A stretch of DNA of 64,000 bases from Osedax fenrisi (lineage: Eukaryota > Annelida > Polychaeta > Sabellida > Siboglinidae): the NCBI GenBank assembly GCA_964019155.1, contig OZ025242.1:4109964-4173963 (forward strand). Reading direction: 5' to 3'. The translations under genes were made by a program, and so were the position numbers. Positions 38,830 to 51,718 of this stretch are shown piece after piece. The notes below the pieces were generated by a model, which saw nothing but the letters and a program-made list of their open reading frames with translations, was not told where the DNA came from and searched no databases. Position 1 is the first letter of the stretch. Every line of letters begins with the position of its first letter.

Positions 38830-39250
38830 CAAAGAAGAATATGATATCTTTTGAATCTAAATCGCACAGAAGATTACATGATATAACGTATCTCCAAATT
38901 AAAGCCAACATACTTGTAGCAAACAATGTAATATTACTTATAGGAATATATGAACCGCGAGTATACACCATTAAAAGAAGAAACATAATCTACTTCGGTT
39001 ACCACTCAAGTCATACGACTTTGGCCAACATCATTCGGCAATGAATGGTAGAAAGCAGAAGAAAAATAGGTCGACCAAAATGAAAATAGATGGTTGATAT
39101 GTATGAATGGACTGCAGTATCGGCGGAAGTATTGTTACTAACAATGTGTTAGATGCAACATTGAACTTCCATAGATGGAATAAGTTGTGACGATCGAAGT
39201 AGCCTATTTACCATATGACAATCACGCCACGATATTAAAAATACCTCCTA
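38830..39250 (+). pseudogene. Decayed retrotransposon C-terminal tail
   Basis: KRRNIIYFGYHSSHTTLANI, IRQ-stop-MVESRRKIGRPK and MYEWTAVSAEVL, which parallel the common LINE tail RRRLLWFGHVSRHDTLANTI ... GRPKKKWMDNIKEWTGL. Interrupted by stops. Confidence 0.65.
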
Positions 39251-39349
39251 TAACCTCGTTGTAGGAGGTCTTGATATTCATAATAACTAAGTAAGTGGTA
39301 TATATATAAATATATATACATTACATTTTACATTTTTCGGTTTTCGGAC

Positions 39350-40540
39350 TGCGAACTGTGCTTATAAATCAATCGGTCGTCCATATATATTTGAAGTTAA
39401 TATTTCATATTAAATAAGTGGGTTTTTAGTAGTTTCTTGAAGTTTGGAGTTGATGGTGTAGTACGGATGGATGGAGGGAGAGTGTTCCAGGAGTATGGGA
39501 CGGATATTGCCCATGCGCCAGAATTAGTTAAATGTAAGTTGTGTTTAGGAGGGAGTTGAAGTAAAAACGTATTGGTTGAGCGTGTAGTAGTACTAGTTGG
39601 TATTTTAAGTTTGAGTAGGGATGCTATATAATGCTACCTATAGGTAGTCAGGAGAGTCATGGTGGATTGCATTATGAGCCAGTAGTAGAGTTTTATATAG
39701 GATTCTACAGGTAGCCAGTGGAGTTTAACTAGGAATGGAGATATATGAGTATGGGAGTATTTTGGTATGTTGAATATACACCTAGCTATATAATTTTGAA
39801 GAATTTGGAGTTTAGTAATATACGATGAGGGGGTATTGTAAAGGATAAATTTGCAGTAGTCGAATAGAGGTAGGATGTAAGCAGAAGCTATAATAGTAGC
39901 GGTGGATATTGATATTGAATGACGAATAAGGCGTAGTGAATATAGTTGATAGTTTAATAGTTTTGTTATGTGGGACAGTTGTCTATACAAATTAAAAATA
40001 TTGTCAAATATAACACCAAAATATTTGACATGGGTTGAGTACATGATGAGCTGTCCATTAATGTTAATTGGAGGGGGAGTTGGTAAAGTGTTACTTCGGA
40101 GTGGAAGGTGAAGGGAGATAGCCTCGGTTTTAATTGGGTTAAAGACGAGGGAGTGTACTGTGAGCCAGTTATGAATGGTGGTAATAGTAGAGGAAAGGAT
40201 GTCAGGTGCAAAATTGACGTTTTCTGTACATTTTACATAAAGTTGGATTTCGTCTGCATATTTATGGAAGCTAACGGGAGAATTCGAGATAAGGTGGAGA
40301 AGGGGAATTATGTAAATGTTAAAGAGTATTGGTCCAAGGACTGACCTTTGGGGAACACCGTGTGTTACAAGACGGGAAGATGAACGGGTTGAGTGAACTA
40401 AAACTGAGGAAGTTCGGTTGGTTATGAATGAGGATAGCCATTTGTGTGCAGTACCAGTGATACCTATAGATGTAAGACGGTGTATGAGAATCGTGTGGTC
40501 AATAGTGTCAAACGCGGAGGAGAAATCAAGTAGTGCAATA
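39350..40540 (-). pseudogene. Decayed CR1/L2/Jockey-like retrotransposon
   Basis: Minus strand: AFDTIDHTILIHRLTSIGIT, VTHGVPQRSVLGPILFNIYI, KYADEIQLYVKC, VKYFGVIFDNIFNL, DYCKFILYN and SPFLVKLHWLPVE, the C-terminal half of an RT domain. The catalytic YADD is YADE, and one frameshift is needed near 40040. The 5' end is cut off by a TA microsatellite. Lies in the DHRS7-CDK1 spacer. Confidence 0.88.
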
Positions 40541-40594
40541 TATAAATATATATATATAATATAATATATTTATAAATATATATAAATATATCAA

Positions 40595-40643
<49 letters not shown>

Positions 40644-41075
40644 ATGTGTGTGTATACAGATCATCAATATACATAAAAATATATTTCTTTATATCGATTA
40701 TACATATATTTGTCAATATCCATAGTTTCACTTGAACCTATAATTTAAATAACAATATAGCATGCATCTTTGGTGAATATATGTAAGGACATACTTTACA
40801 AATGTCCTTTGAATAATTCTTATTGGCCAGTTATATTTAACAAATAGCGCTCTATTTTTGCAATTTAACTTTATAATTCAATTTAATTTGTTCGCTGTAA
40901 AGTTAATTTAAAGGTAATATTACATTATATTACATTTACATTTTATACATATATAGTCTTTAAGACTTGTTTAATAAGTATAATTACTTAATAACTATAT
41001 TGTACGCGTATTATATATATATTTTTTATAATTATTAAAGTTTATTTTAGTAACAGAAATTAACGACTAATTAAG

Positions 41076-41112
41076 ATGGACGATTATGTAAAAATTGAAA
41101 AAATCGGTGAAG
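41076..41112 (+). CDS. CDK1: CDK1 exon 1 (start)
   Basis: MDDYVKIEKIGE plus the first base of Gly13. Only 37 nt, embedded in AT-rich sequence. Donor G|GTAATT. The next exon completes the GEGTYG loop 1.3 kb downstream. Confidence 0.93.
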
Positions 41113-41525
41113 GTAATTTAAATATTATTAATTATTTATATTCTCTACATTTTATTTATATTTATTTATATAATATTGTTACTAATTCCTATCTATTTTA
41201 TATTATTCTATTTTATATTAAATTTGTTACTATAACCGTTGTTATTAATAATTGAAGTCAGTGGTCATGTTAAACTAATTATTTTTAATTCTACACAATA
41301 TAATTTCAATTTTATATCATAAATTGATATAATTTTTATTATTACTTTGTGTTATTACAAAAATAATTTAATATTTATACCATGTATCATCTATATATAA
41401 ACTGTCCTATATAATTTATTTCAAGCTATAATATTTATTTCAAACTTTAATTTGCGTTTAAAAATTTGTAAATTTCATTTTTATAAACATAAATTATATT
41501 ATTATAATTATAAATATTTATCACA

Positions 41526-41575
<50 letters not shown>

Positions 41576-44500
41576 TACTATAATATTTGTTTACTATTGA
41601 AACAAGCTGTAGCTGTATTATAATAATAATAATTATGAAAAGTTTTTAAAGCTATTTATAAAATATACAGAGTATCTGTTTGGAGTGTATATGTAAAGGT
41701 AACTTTTTTGTTAATTTTTATTACATTTTATTAACTTCTATTAATTTTTAAACTCTTGTGAAATAGTTATATTTTAAATATTGTTCTCTATTATAATATA
41801 ATGTTCTCTATCATAATAGTATCATTATGATAATCATATATAATATTTATATAAAATAGTTAATGAATATATTATTTTATTTAAATAATAATTTCCTTTA
41901 TTCCTAGTGTGTATATTTTAATATTTTAAAATAAATATAAATGAATAAACAAAATGACAGAATATGTACATTATTTTATAACGATTTCTATCCACTGAAT
42001 TAAAAATTTTGATATGTTACATTAAGTAAATTACGTATATTATACATTAATATTTTGTACATTTTCCACGAAATTGTACAGACTACGGTTGTATGTGTTG
42101 ATTTGCAAATTAAAAAATATAATCTCAGTACAAATATACGCTAAAATATCCAACCGTAAAATAAAACTTGTTAATAATGTGCGAAAACAAACTGTATGCC
42201 CTAATTCGGTGACGTCATAATAGAATATCTTAGACCACGCTTGAAGTAGTCGTCGCGTCGAACACAAAAATGTACATATAAATGAATAAGTGTATTTATA
42301 GAGGTCCAATGTTACCTATCATAATTGAAATATTAGCTATTTGATTTAAACTATTCGTTGTCACCTCTATCCGCCCCCGCGTCCTCCTCGCAGGAACATA
42401 CGGCGTCGTCTACAAGGGGCGCAACAAGAAGACCAATGAGATAGTCGCGTTGAAGAAGATTCGCCTGGAGAGCGAAGACGAAGGCGTACCGTCTACGGCC
42501 GTCAGAGAGATTTCGGTGCTCAAGGAACTCGTCCATCCTAACATAGTCGGGTAGGTCACACCACACCACTAGGGGCGTTGCAACCGGGGGGGACATATCC
42601 CCACCACTTTAAAATCTAGGGGACCTCCTATGTATTGGTCCCCCCCCCACTTTTACCACAACATTTATTTTGATTTATTGGTCCCCCTACATACACACCA
42701 TCGTTCCAGCACCTCTACAAACCACCTATCGCCGTACGTCTACATTAACTAGCTTTACTGTTTCATTTCCTACTGTACCGTATTCAGCCGTACTGTATAT
42801 CATATACCGTATCATCTTTACTGTAATATTCCGCACTGTACTGTACAATAGGGTGGCTCGTCAGTCATTAAATATGTTGCCTCAGTAAAAACTATAAACA
42901 TATAATATATATAAACAGTAGTGTAACAACTACAAATTGTGTTATACTCAATTGAGTTGTCAATTTGATGTTTAATAACATTTTATAGGAAAAATACTTG
43001 TTATAATTAAATTTACTGCGCATGCGTAACATTTATTTACCTTTAGTTTTACCTTGACAACCAATTAATTTATATCGTCTTCTAATTTAATTATATATTT
43101 AATATGCATTTAAGAGACTTAAGTATATCAAAATATGGATCTAACAAAAGATTTTAAATTTTGTATAGTTAAAAATATTTTTATTTTTTTTAAATTAGAA
43201 AAAAATATAATATAAAAAACATTTTATTGCGGTCATCTTAATGATAATTATATTATGGTAAAAAAAAATAAAATTGACTAGGTCCTAGAAATTATTTATT
43301 CATCTTTCCTTGAAAATATTTATTTTTTCTATAGAATTCATTAAAATTCAAATTATTCCTAGAAAAATATTTAAACAAATTTAAAAAAAAAGTCTTATAT
43401 AGTAAATATATATTATACATTTATTAAGAATATAATAAACTTGATCTGAATTATATTTTTGATTAAAAACAAAAAACAAAAAATATTCAATAAATAATAA
43501 ACATAAAAAGTTCAATCCTAGAAATGATAAAATTATAAAGAAATTATTATTTAAAAAAAAAAATTATCTGCTATTCTGTTAATAATATTTAATTCTAGTA
43601 CATATATATCGTATGACAAAATTCATTAATAGGAAGTATATTAAAAAATGTATTGAATTAATTTTGTATCTACTCCATTATAAGATTTCCTATCAATCCT
43701 ATGTTAAAATTGAAAGTCATATTGACTATTCAATATTTTACGAATTAAGTTGTATTGAATTATATTACATGTTCTAATATTATCTTACTGAAGCGATAAA
43801 TTATCTGAAAATTTTATATTTTTCAAGCCGCTCTACTGTACAATTCTATACTGTATCACTCTTTACGGTAACGTTGCATTATATACTATACTATGTCATT
43901 ATATACTATACTATGTCATTATATACTATACTATGTCATTATATACTATTCTATGCTATATTATTCTATACTATACCATTATATAATATAATATAATCTA
44001 TATTATACTGTTCAAAACATGATATTTGGTAAAATATGTTTATCAAATACAGATACATAATACATTTAAGAACACTACATAATACTATATTATATCACCT
44101 TTTGATATAATATATGTTCTATATAATACATTATTGGTATCAATAAAACCTTAATTATAAAATATAATCTTATATAAAATATAATATTAAAAAATGTGAT
44201 TTATTACATTCGTAAATATACTAATGAACTATATTTAAATGCTTTTTTCTCTTTAACTAATAATTAAATATATTTGAATAGTGTAAGTACACAAAGTATA
44301 GCGATCAAACATAAATACATTTATGATTAATCATTCCTATACAAATACACATAATTAGTGTATTTAAATGCATATTTGTCCACATCTGTTTGACACTGCA
44401 CTAATACAAACTATACATACAAACTATATATCTATGCTGTATATCTTGTCTTATATCAAGGGTAAACTGTACTTTCTTAGTGTTGATCATTGTTCTGTTA

Positions 44501-47500
44501 GGGGTCCCCTTTGCCTTATTTAAAAGAGTGAAATATCTTTTACTTGAGATAATACATAGGGGAGTATTTATCTACATACTTCATACAAATTATCTATTAA
44601 TTCATCCTATAGACATATATACATTATGTTTGAATATAGTGTATTTTTTATGTAAACAATATTTATTATGAATTGATTATTATATTAACTCTTATATATA
44701 ATATTAATAATTATATGATGTAATATTATAAAACTTATATCACAAAAATACATTATATAATATAATGTATACAATTTATATACTATAAATTATCGATATG
44801 ATATAGACAAAATCATAATAATTAAATATCATAATAATTATACATTAGATATTCACATTCTATGTATATATGAAATGAATTAGTAAGATTAGTATACAAA
44901 ATAGTTCATATTATTGAGAAATACATTGGATATCAAAATAATAATATATCAAATTTATCGAATAAAAATAACGGATTCAAATGGACGCCTCAATAATTCA
45001 TAGACTTATTCATGTTAATGCGAGGGGCCTAGGACAACAAATATGCGTATATAACAAAGTAATACTGAAGCCTAGAGCAGTCGATGATCACCGCTTCCTC
45101 AGACTGCATTCGTTCTTGGATTCGTTCCTGGACTCATTCTTCTTCCTCCTCACCACTTGCCCTCCATCCTCTACAGACTGGGAGATGTTCTCATGCAACA
45201 GAACAAGCTGTACCTGGTGTTCGAATTCCTGTCTATGGACCTCAAGAAATACATGGACTCCATCCCCGCCGGTGACATGATGGACCCCCAGTTGGTAAAG
45301 GTCGGTATCACCTCTACAAGTATATTGCCTACTTTTAATGCCCGCGTTCCTATTCTATATTTAGATTTTACAGAAGTGAAATAATCATAGCAAGCATCAC
45401 CCCGACAATATACATATTATATAGTATTATTAGAATCGTAGAGTTCAATTTCAATTTAGTTATGAATACCAAGGACGTTATATCTCGCTATCTCTGCAAT
45501 TGTTACTTGTACTACAAATATTTACTTTTCAGTGGTATATTTAATTATATTTCAATGATTAAAAATAGCCGGTATATTTATATGTAAAATTCAAATCCAT
45601 TCATTTTTAAAAATAAATATTTCTTTATAAATAATTTATTTTTAATTCGGTTTTTCTATATCATTCATGTTGACATTATAAATAATATTATTGCGTATTA
45701 CATTAGATTATAACAATCATATTGAAATTATTAATTTAAAAATGAGTTTTTACATTGATTTGTGTATAAAATATATATACATTCCTTGATCATAATGCAA
45801 TATGATAAATCATTCAAGCGTAACGTACATGTTTCACTAAATATGTATTAGTAGATGATTTGTCCTAACTAAATATCTATTAATATATTTGTTAAGTTGA
45901 TTTTACTTAGGTAGTAACGAAATCATATCCAAAATGAAATAGTTAGTAACTAATAAAGGGGAGGTGAGAGTGTTCACTCACTATCTCTATGCTGTAATTA
46001 ATGTATCACATGACATGTGTATCACATGCCATATGTATCACATGCCATATGTATCACGTGACATATTTATATAATTTTCACGTAGTATATATTTTCAGAA
46101 AATATGTTCTCCACTATGAGATGCAAATACTTTACTGGGTATATTACTTGTAGTAAGAAAACTATTTATATTCGTATATACAACATATATTATTTAAATA
46201 GTAAGCGCACAAGGGTAGAGGTATATATATATATGCTAATGACTCATCAACAAATATATTACTATTCGTAAGTAAAATCCTTAGTCTCTCTACGATAAAA
46301 CATGTATACTGTATACAGTTTACATATAATTTATTTTCAATTTTGAAAATTGTCCACCTATATAGTAACAATATTATTTAAAAGATATTCGGTATTTAAA
46401 TCTGATACTCTATATCCTTAATATATATTTTACAGGTCCCATATCAATAATTATTTGAAAAATTAGTAAAATATCATATTATATAAATAATCATATGATA
46501 TAAGAACCATATGATATAATATAATCTTATGATGTAATAACCATATGATATAAGATAAACATATCATCTTTATAATTTTTGTAAATTTGATTTTCAGTGT
46601 ATTCAATTACATCTACCGCAATATTTCTCATGCGCTTCTAATTGATATATATCTGAATCTATTTTTATTATTCATTCTTTATATCAAATATAAATAATAC
46701 TTATTATAAATTAAGTCATGAATGAATATTATATCCATATATTCCCCTGCTAATATTATACATATTTTATACAAATGTATTGAAAGCGAGACATAGAAAT
46801 GCCGTATTATTATATAGATAATGGCACTTTTATCGATAAATTAACAAAATGGCATCAGTGATTTTGATTGGATATTAGTCATATTTTATATGTCATATAT
46901 TAAAAAAGTAGGTTTTTCGTCGAAATAGATTCAAGTGACTTCTATATCAATGGATTTAGATTATAAATATCAATAAAATAGTGTGATATCTTCAATTTAA
47001 ATACACAAAATTATGAGGAATGTTGATATGATGTATTTTAAATATATAATTTTATTTTTAGTATAGATAGTACATTAAAATTGGTAGTAATTATCAATAT
47101 ATATGTATAAATAAATAATATTAATTTAAAATTTAGTAGGTATTTAGTAGTAGGTTTCTACTGCAGCGCCTCTATCGCAAAGTGCCATACACTCAATTGC
47201 TTATCCACTTTATTCATATGGATGGTTTAAACCAGTCTGGTACATGAAGTAACCATTTCATATAACTATGTGTTATGCATTATTGAAATATCTTATATTC
47301 ATGATAGAATTTATCAATGCATTTTCTAATTCAGCCGTGATTATATATTTTCTATTAATAAAAGTATATTTTTTATGTTAATTTTCATATATTTAATATT
47401 TTATAATCCAATATATCAATATTAGTATTATTGTATACATACATGTATATTTTACAGGCTACTTTTACTTCCTTGTTTACTTCCATGTTCTCCTTGTTTT

Positions 47501-49911
47501 TATAAACATGCACATGTCTATATATAAGTATCTGCATTCAGTGTGTATTCATCAATACCTCACCCATCTACTATTAACCCCCCCACCACCACCACAACTA
47601 TGGAGGGGGGCTCCACCACCACCACTATTAACCCCCCCCCCTCCACCACCACTATTAACCCCCCCCTCCACCAACACTATTAACCCCCCCCCACCACCAC
47701 TATTAACCCCCCCTCCACCACTATTAACCCCCCCTCCACTACCACTACTATTAACCCCCCCCCTCCACCACCACCACGATGTAGAGTTATTCTTACCAGA
47801 TCCTCGAAGGAATGGAGTTCTCACACACACGCAGGATCATGCACCGAGATCTCAAACCACAGAATCTTCTCATCGATTCCAAAGGTTAGAGGTCAATGCG
47901 GTTGTAACCTCTATCTTGACCTCTCGCGACCGGATATCAAGTTTCATATTATAATAATTATAATAGTTTTTCTTCATTCGAAATAAAATAATTGTCCTTC
48001 TTAAATGTATACATATTTGTCAACGACTCGATAAGTCAACTTCAATGCAAACATATCTCTCCCATGTATGTGTATAATAACATTAATATATTCTCTCCTC
48101 TGTCCTATCCCATAGTATGTAAGTTACTACTAGTATGTACTTTCTCTCTCGCGCGAACATCACAAGCAGCGCTATCCTTTACACTCGCCCCCCCCCCACC
48201 CCACTCCACCGCCCTACCCCACCCCCATTAGGTACCATCAAGATTGCCGACTTCGGATTGGCTCGCGCGTTCGGGGTGCCCATCCGTATCTACACCCACG
48301 AGGTGGTGACCCTGTGGTACCGAGCCCCCGAGGTGCTCATGGGTTCCATGCGTTACTCTTGCCCCATTGACGTCTGGTCAATCGGCTGCATTATGGCCGA
48401 AATGGTCACTCGTAAGGCACTGTTCCACGGCGACTCGGAGATTGACCAACTCTTCAGGATATTCAGGTACTGGGAGTGATGTTAAACGGGGTGTCGATTA
48501 TGGATTCCACCACGATATTTTCCGACCCATTAAATATGAGTATTTAGAATACTTATTTTTTAGACAAATTTAAAAAAAAATTAGGTCAATATTATACATG
48601 CTTCAAATTTAACATAATTTAACATGGTAATAGATATGAAAATAATAAAAAAATATAAATATGTATATTTTTCACATTTATAATTAAGCTAAATCCATGA
48701 AATTGTCAGAATATGTGTAATGTGTATAGTTACTATGAATAGTAATATCAAAATCATAAACAAATTATTTTTATATATAGATTTTTTTTTAAATTATAGT
48801 ATTTTCCAGAATTTTATTTTGCCTTCTCATAATTTTGTACATAATCGTTATATTTGATAAATTTATATTATACGATTTTTTTTTTCATCTCATCTCAAGA
48901 TTTTATATTTTAACAAGTATTATAAATTAAAAAAATAGCTCTTTATAATTTGAATAAATAGTTAAAGTGGCCTAATTTTTAGAAAATGTTTATATATATA
49001 AATTTTATTTTATTGTTTATATTAATTATCTAATAACTAATATTGTAATTAGGGATACTATAGATAATATTTTCTATATATTAATGTTATCTATTAGGAG
49101 AATATAGTATTTAAGAAAATTACTCATATAGATTCATTACAATAAAATAAAAATAAAATTCAAATAAATTTCCTTGTTTATAAACATAAACAAATACAAT
49201 TATATAGGAATAATGAAATTTCGAGATTATTATTTTTTTTTTAAACCTTCAGCGCATCACCAATATTGAACCAACATGTATATGTATTAATAAGATAATA
49301 TCATGAACATCATAGCTATAGAATATCAGCTATGTCTCGGTATGATCTGGAAAAAAATCACTCTTACTCCCCCCTGAGTAAGTTTGCATAGAGATCGAGA
49401 CACCTTGGGACTGAAGTAATATAGCTTCATATATGTATTATTTGTCTGAAAACAATACGATTCTGATGATATTAAACTAAACTTCTTGCTTCTCTATTGA
49501 AATGTGCATTATATATCAAACATACACATTATTTTATAATTAATATTTGTAAGGATTCTTTATATATTAATATATATATATATATATTTATTACATTTCC
49601 AAATAGATTATAAATTAATTTTTATAATTACTAATTATTGTCATATTGTATTAATTATATATTTTATATGACTGTGAATTATATATTTATATGTAACTAC
49701 ATAAACTGTGAATTATATATTTATGTATGACAATGATAATATTTATACCAGAATTTAGTGGTTAATACTAATTCATCATTGATGTGAATAATAATATAAT
49801 ATGCATTTTATTACTTTTATACTAGAGTAAAAAAAATTAACTTTAATAGTTTATTATTTTTATTTTAACTGTTATTATCAATTCTTAAATCCTACTAATT
49901 TACTATATATT

Positions 49912-49948
<37 letters not shown>

Positions 49949-51638
49949 TTAAACGTTAAGTATGTTTTATAAATTTATTTTTACGATTTATTTCACATTA
50001 CTATACAATTCATTTCAGTTTATTAAACAGTAGCATGCGTATACAGTTGTGATAACCCTACTTGCCCCCTACGCGCTTAGATCTCTGACCACCCCTACTG
50101 AAGAGACATGGCCAGGAGTCAGCGATCTAGCTGATTACAAGACTAACTTCCCTTGCTGGAAGACTAACACACTCAGGTCGCAGTTCAAAACCTTTGAAGA
50201 TTCCGGTTTCGATTTACTCACTGTTAGTACACCCCACTAAGCCCCCCTTCTCCCTTTGTTGATAAATCTTGTTGATTCGTATGTGGGTTGTATTATCTAT
50301 TATATTCATTTTTACATAATTTCTACATTATTTATATATATAATATAATGAATAAATATATTTCATATATAATATATATATAACAACATATTTATATTAA
50401 CTGCAGATGTATATTTTAATGGTAGTTTATTTATTAATTTATGAATGCACAGAATATTTATTATTTATCATTGAATAGCATTATTATATTTTATCAATAT
50501 GAAATTAGATTATTTAATTTATGATCTAGATATATTATATGTAATAAAATATTGATGTATTACTTGATATTATATTTGCAATTATTTATTGTATGTGTAC
50601 ATTATTCATTATTCATGTAAAATTAGTAAGAAATACATAATTACAATTTAATAGAAAAATTAATTAATATATCCATTAAAAAAAATTATCTTGTTTTTTA
50701 TACATACATTTTAATTTAAAATTTAATTCTTCATTTGCAATCTGTATAAAATAATACATTTATGTTTATATTAATTTTAATGTAAATATATTTATTAATT
50801 TTTAATTTAATGTGATCCAAACCTCATTGTATATGTTAGTCCAGTTACATTTATACAAAAATTAAATAATTTTATTCATTATATAACATATTTCCATAAT
50901 TTATCAATACTAATTAATTATATAGTACCAATTAATTATATAAATACCTATTTTAAAATGATAATTAAATATTTAATTATGTAATATTATTTTGAATATT
51001 AATACATTTTTATTGAATTTCTTTCATATTTTACATATTTTAAATTTTTTATAATAATATGAATTAACCTACTTATACCATATTATAGGTTTTACAATTT
51101 TTATATTTTTTTTAATATTTTAAAATAATTAAAAAAAATTAAACCTATATGTTGTTCGATATAATAAAGTACACTTTTTTTGTCAATAAATATCATTTTA
51201 TTTTTTATTTGCAACTTATATATAGTTAATATATTTATTGTTTTATTAATAAAATTTAACTTTTAAAGAAATAATATTTTATAATGCCTGTAAAATTATG
51301 TTTAGGATTAAAAATTATCAAATTTCAACAACAATTATAAATTTATTTAAATTACAAGACTCTACTTATAATATGCGCGATAATAACAAATTTAAAATAC
51401 CTTTAGTTAATACCAATGCAAAAAAGTTTAATATAACTTATTATGGACCCATTTGCTGGAATAATCTACCGATAATTATAAAATCATACAATAGTCAAAC
51501 CACACTTAACCAATTTTGTTCAAAAATTAAATATTTAATATCATGTAATCTCTAATCTATATTAAAAATTCATATCTTTTATAATATTTTTGTAATATAT
51601 GTCATAAGTATTATTAATATGTGCACTATTATTATTTA

Positions 51639-51718
<80 letters not shown>

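Larger units (their letters stand above)
37983..41075. other. Divergent spacer between DHRS7 and CDK1
   Basis: 3.1 kb between the two start codons. It holds two LINE remnants and a 24-bp palindrome. The last 400 bp before CDK1 are AT-rich without an obvious TATA box or CpG block, so no promoter element can be named. Confidence 0.6.
42714..45176. other. Rest of CDK1 intron 2
   Basis: AT-rich. Around 42730-42870 and 43830-44000 there are degenerate TACTGTA words and a 20-bp tandem repeat; repeat R copy 2 is near the 3' end. No coding signal. Confidence 0.6.
45301..47784. other. CDK1 intron 3
   Basis: AT-rich, with a 20-bp tandem repeat at 46009, MITE C copy 3 and the C-rich array next to exon 4. 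Nothing else recognised. Confidence 0.6.

Noticed and set aside
42670..42888. 72-codon plus-strand frame downstream of CDK1 exon 2
   Set aside because: Begins inside a dispersed repeat and continues through TACTGTA-rich intron; no domain.
47508..47954. Pro-rich frame and its Gly-rich complement
   Set aside because: They read the C-rich array upstream of CDK1 exon 4 in the wrong frame.
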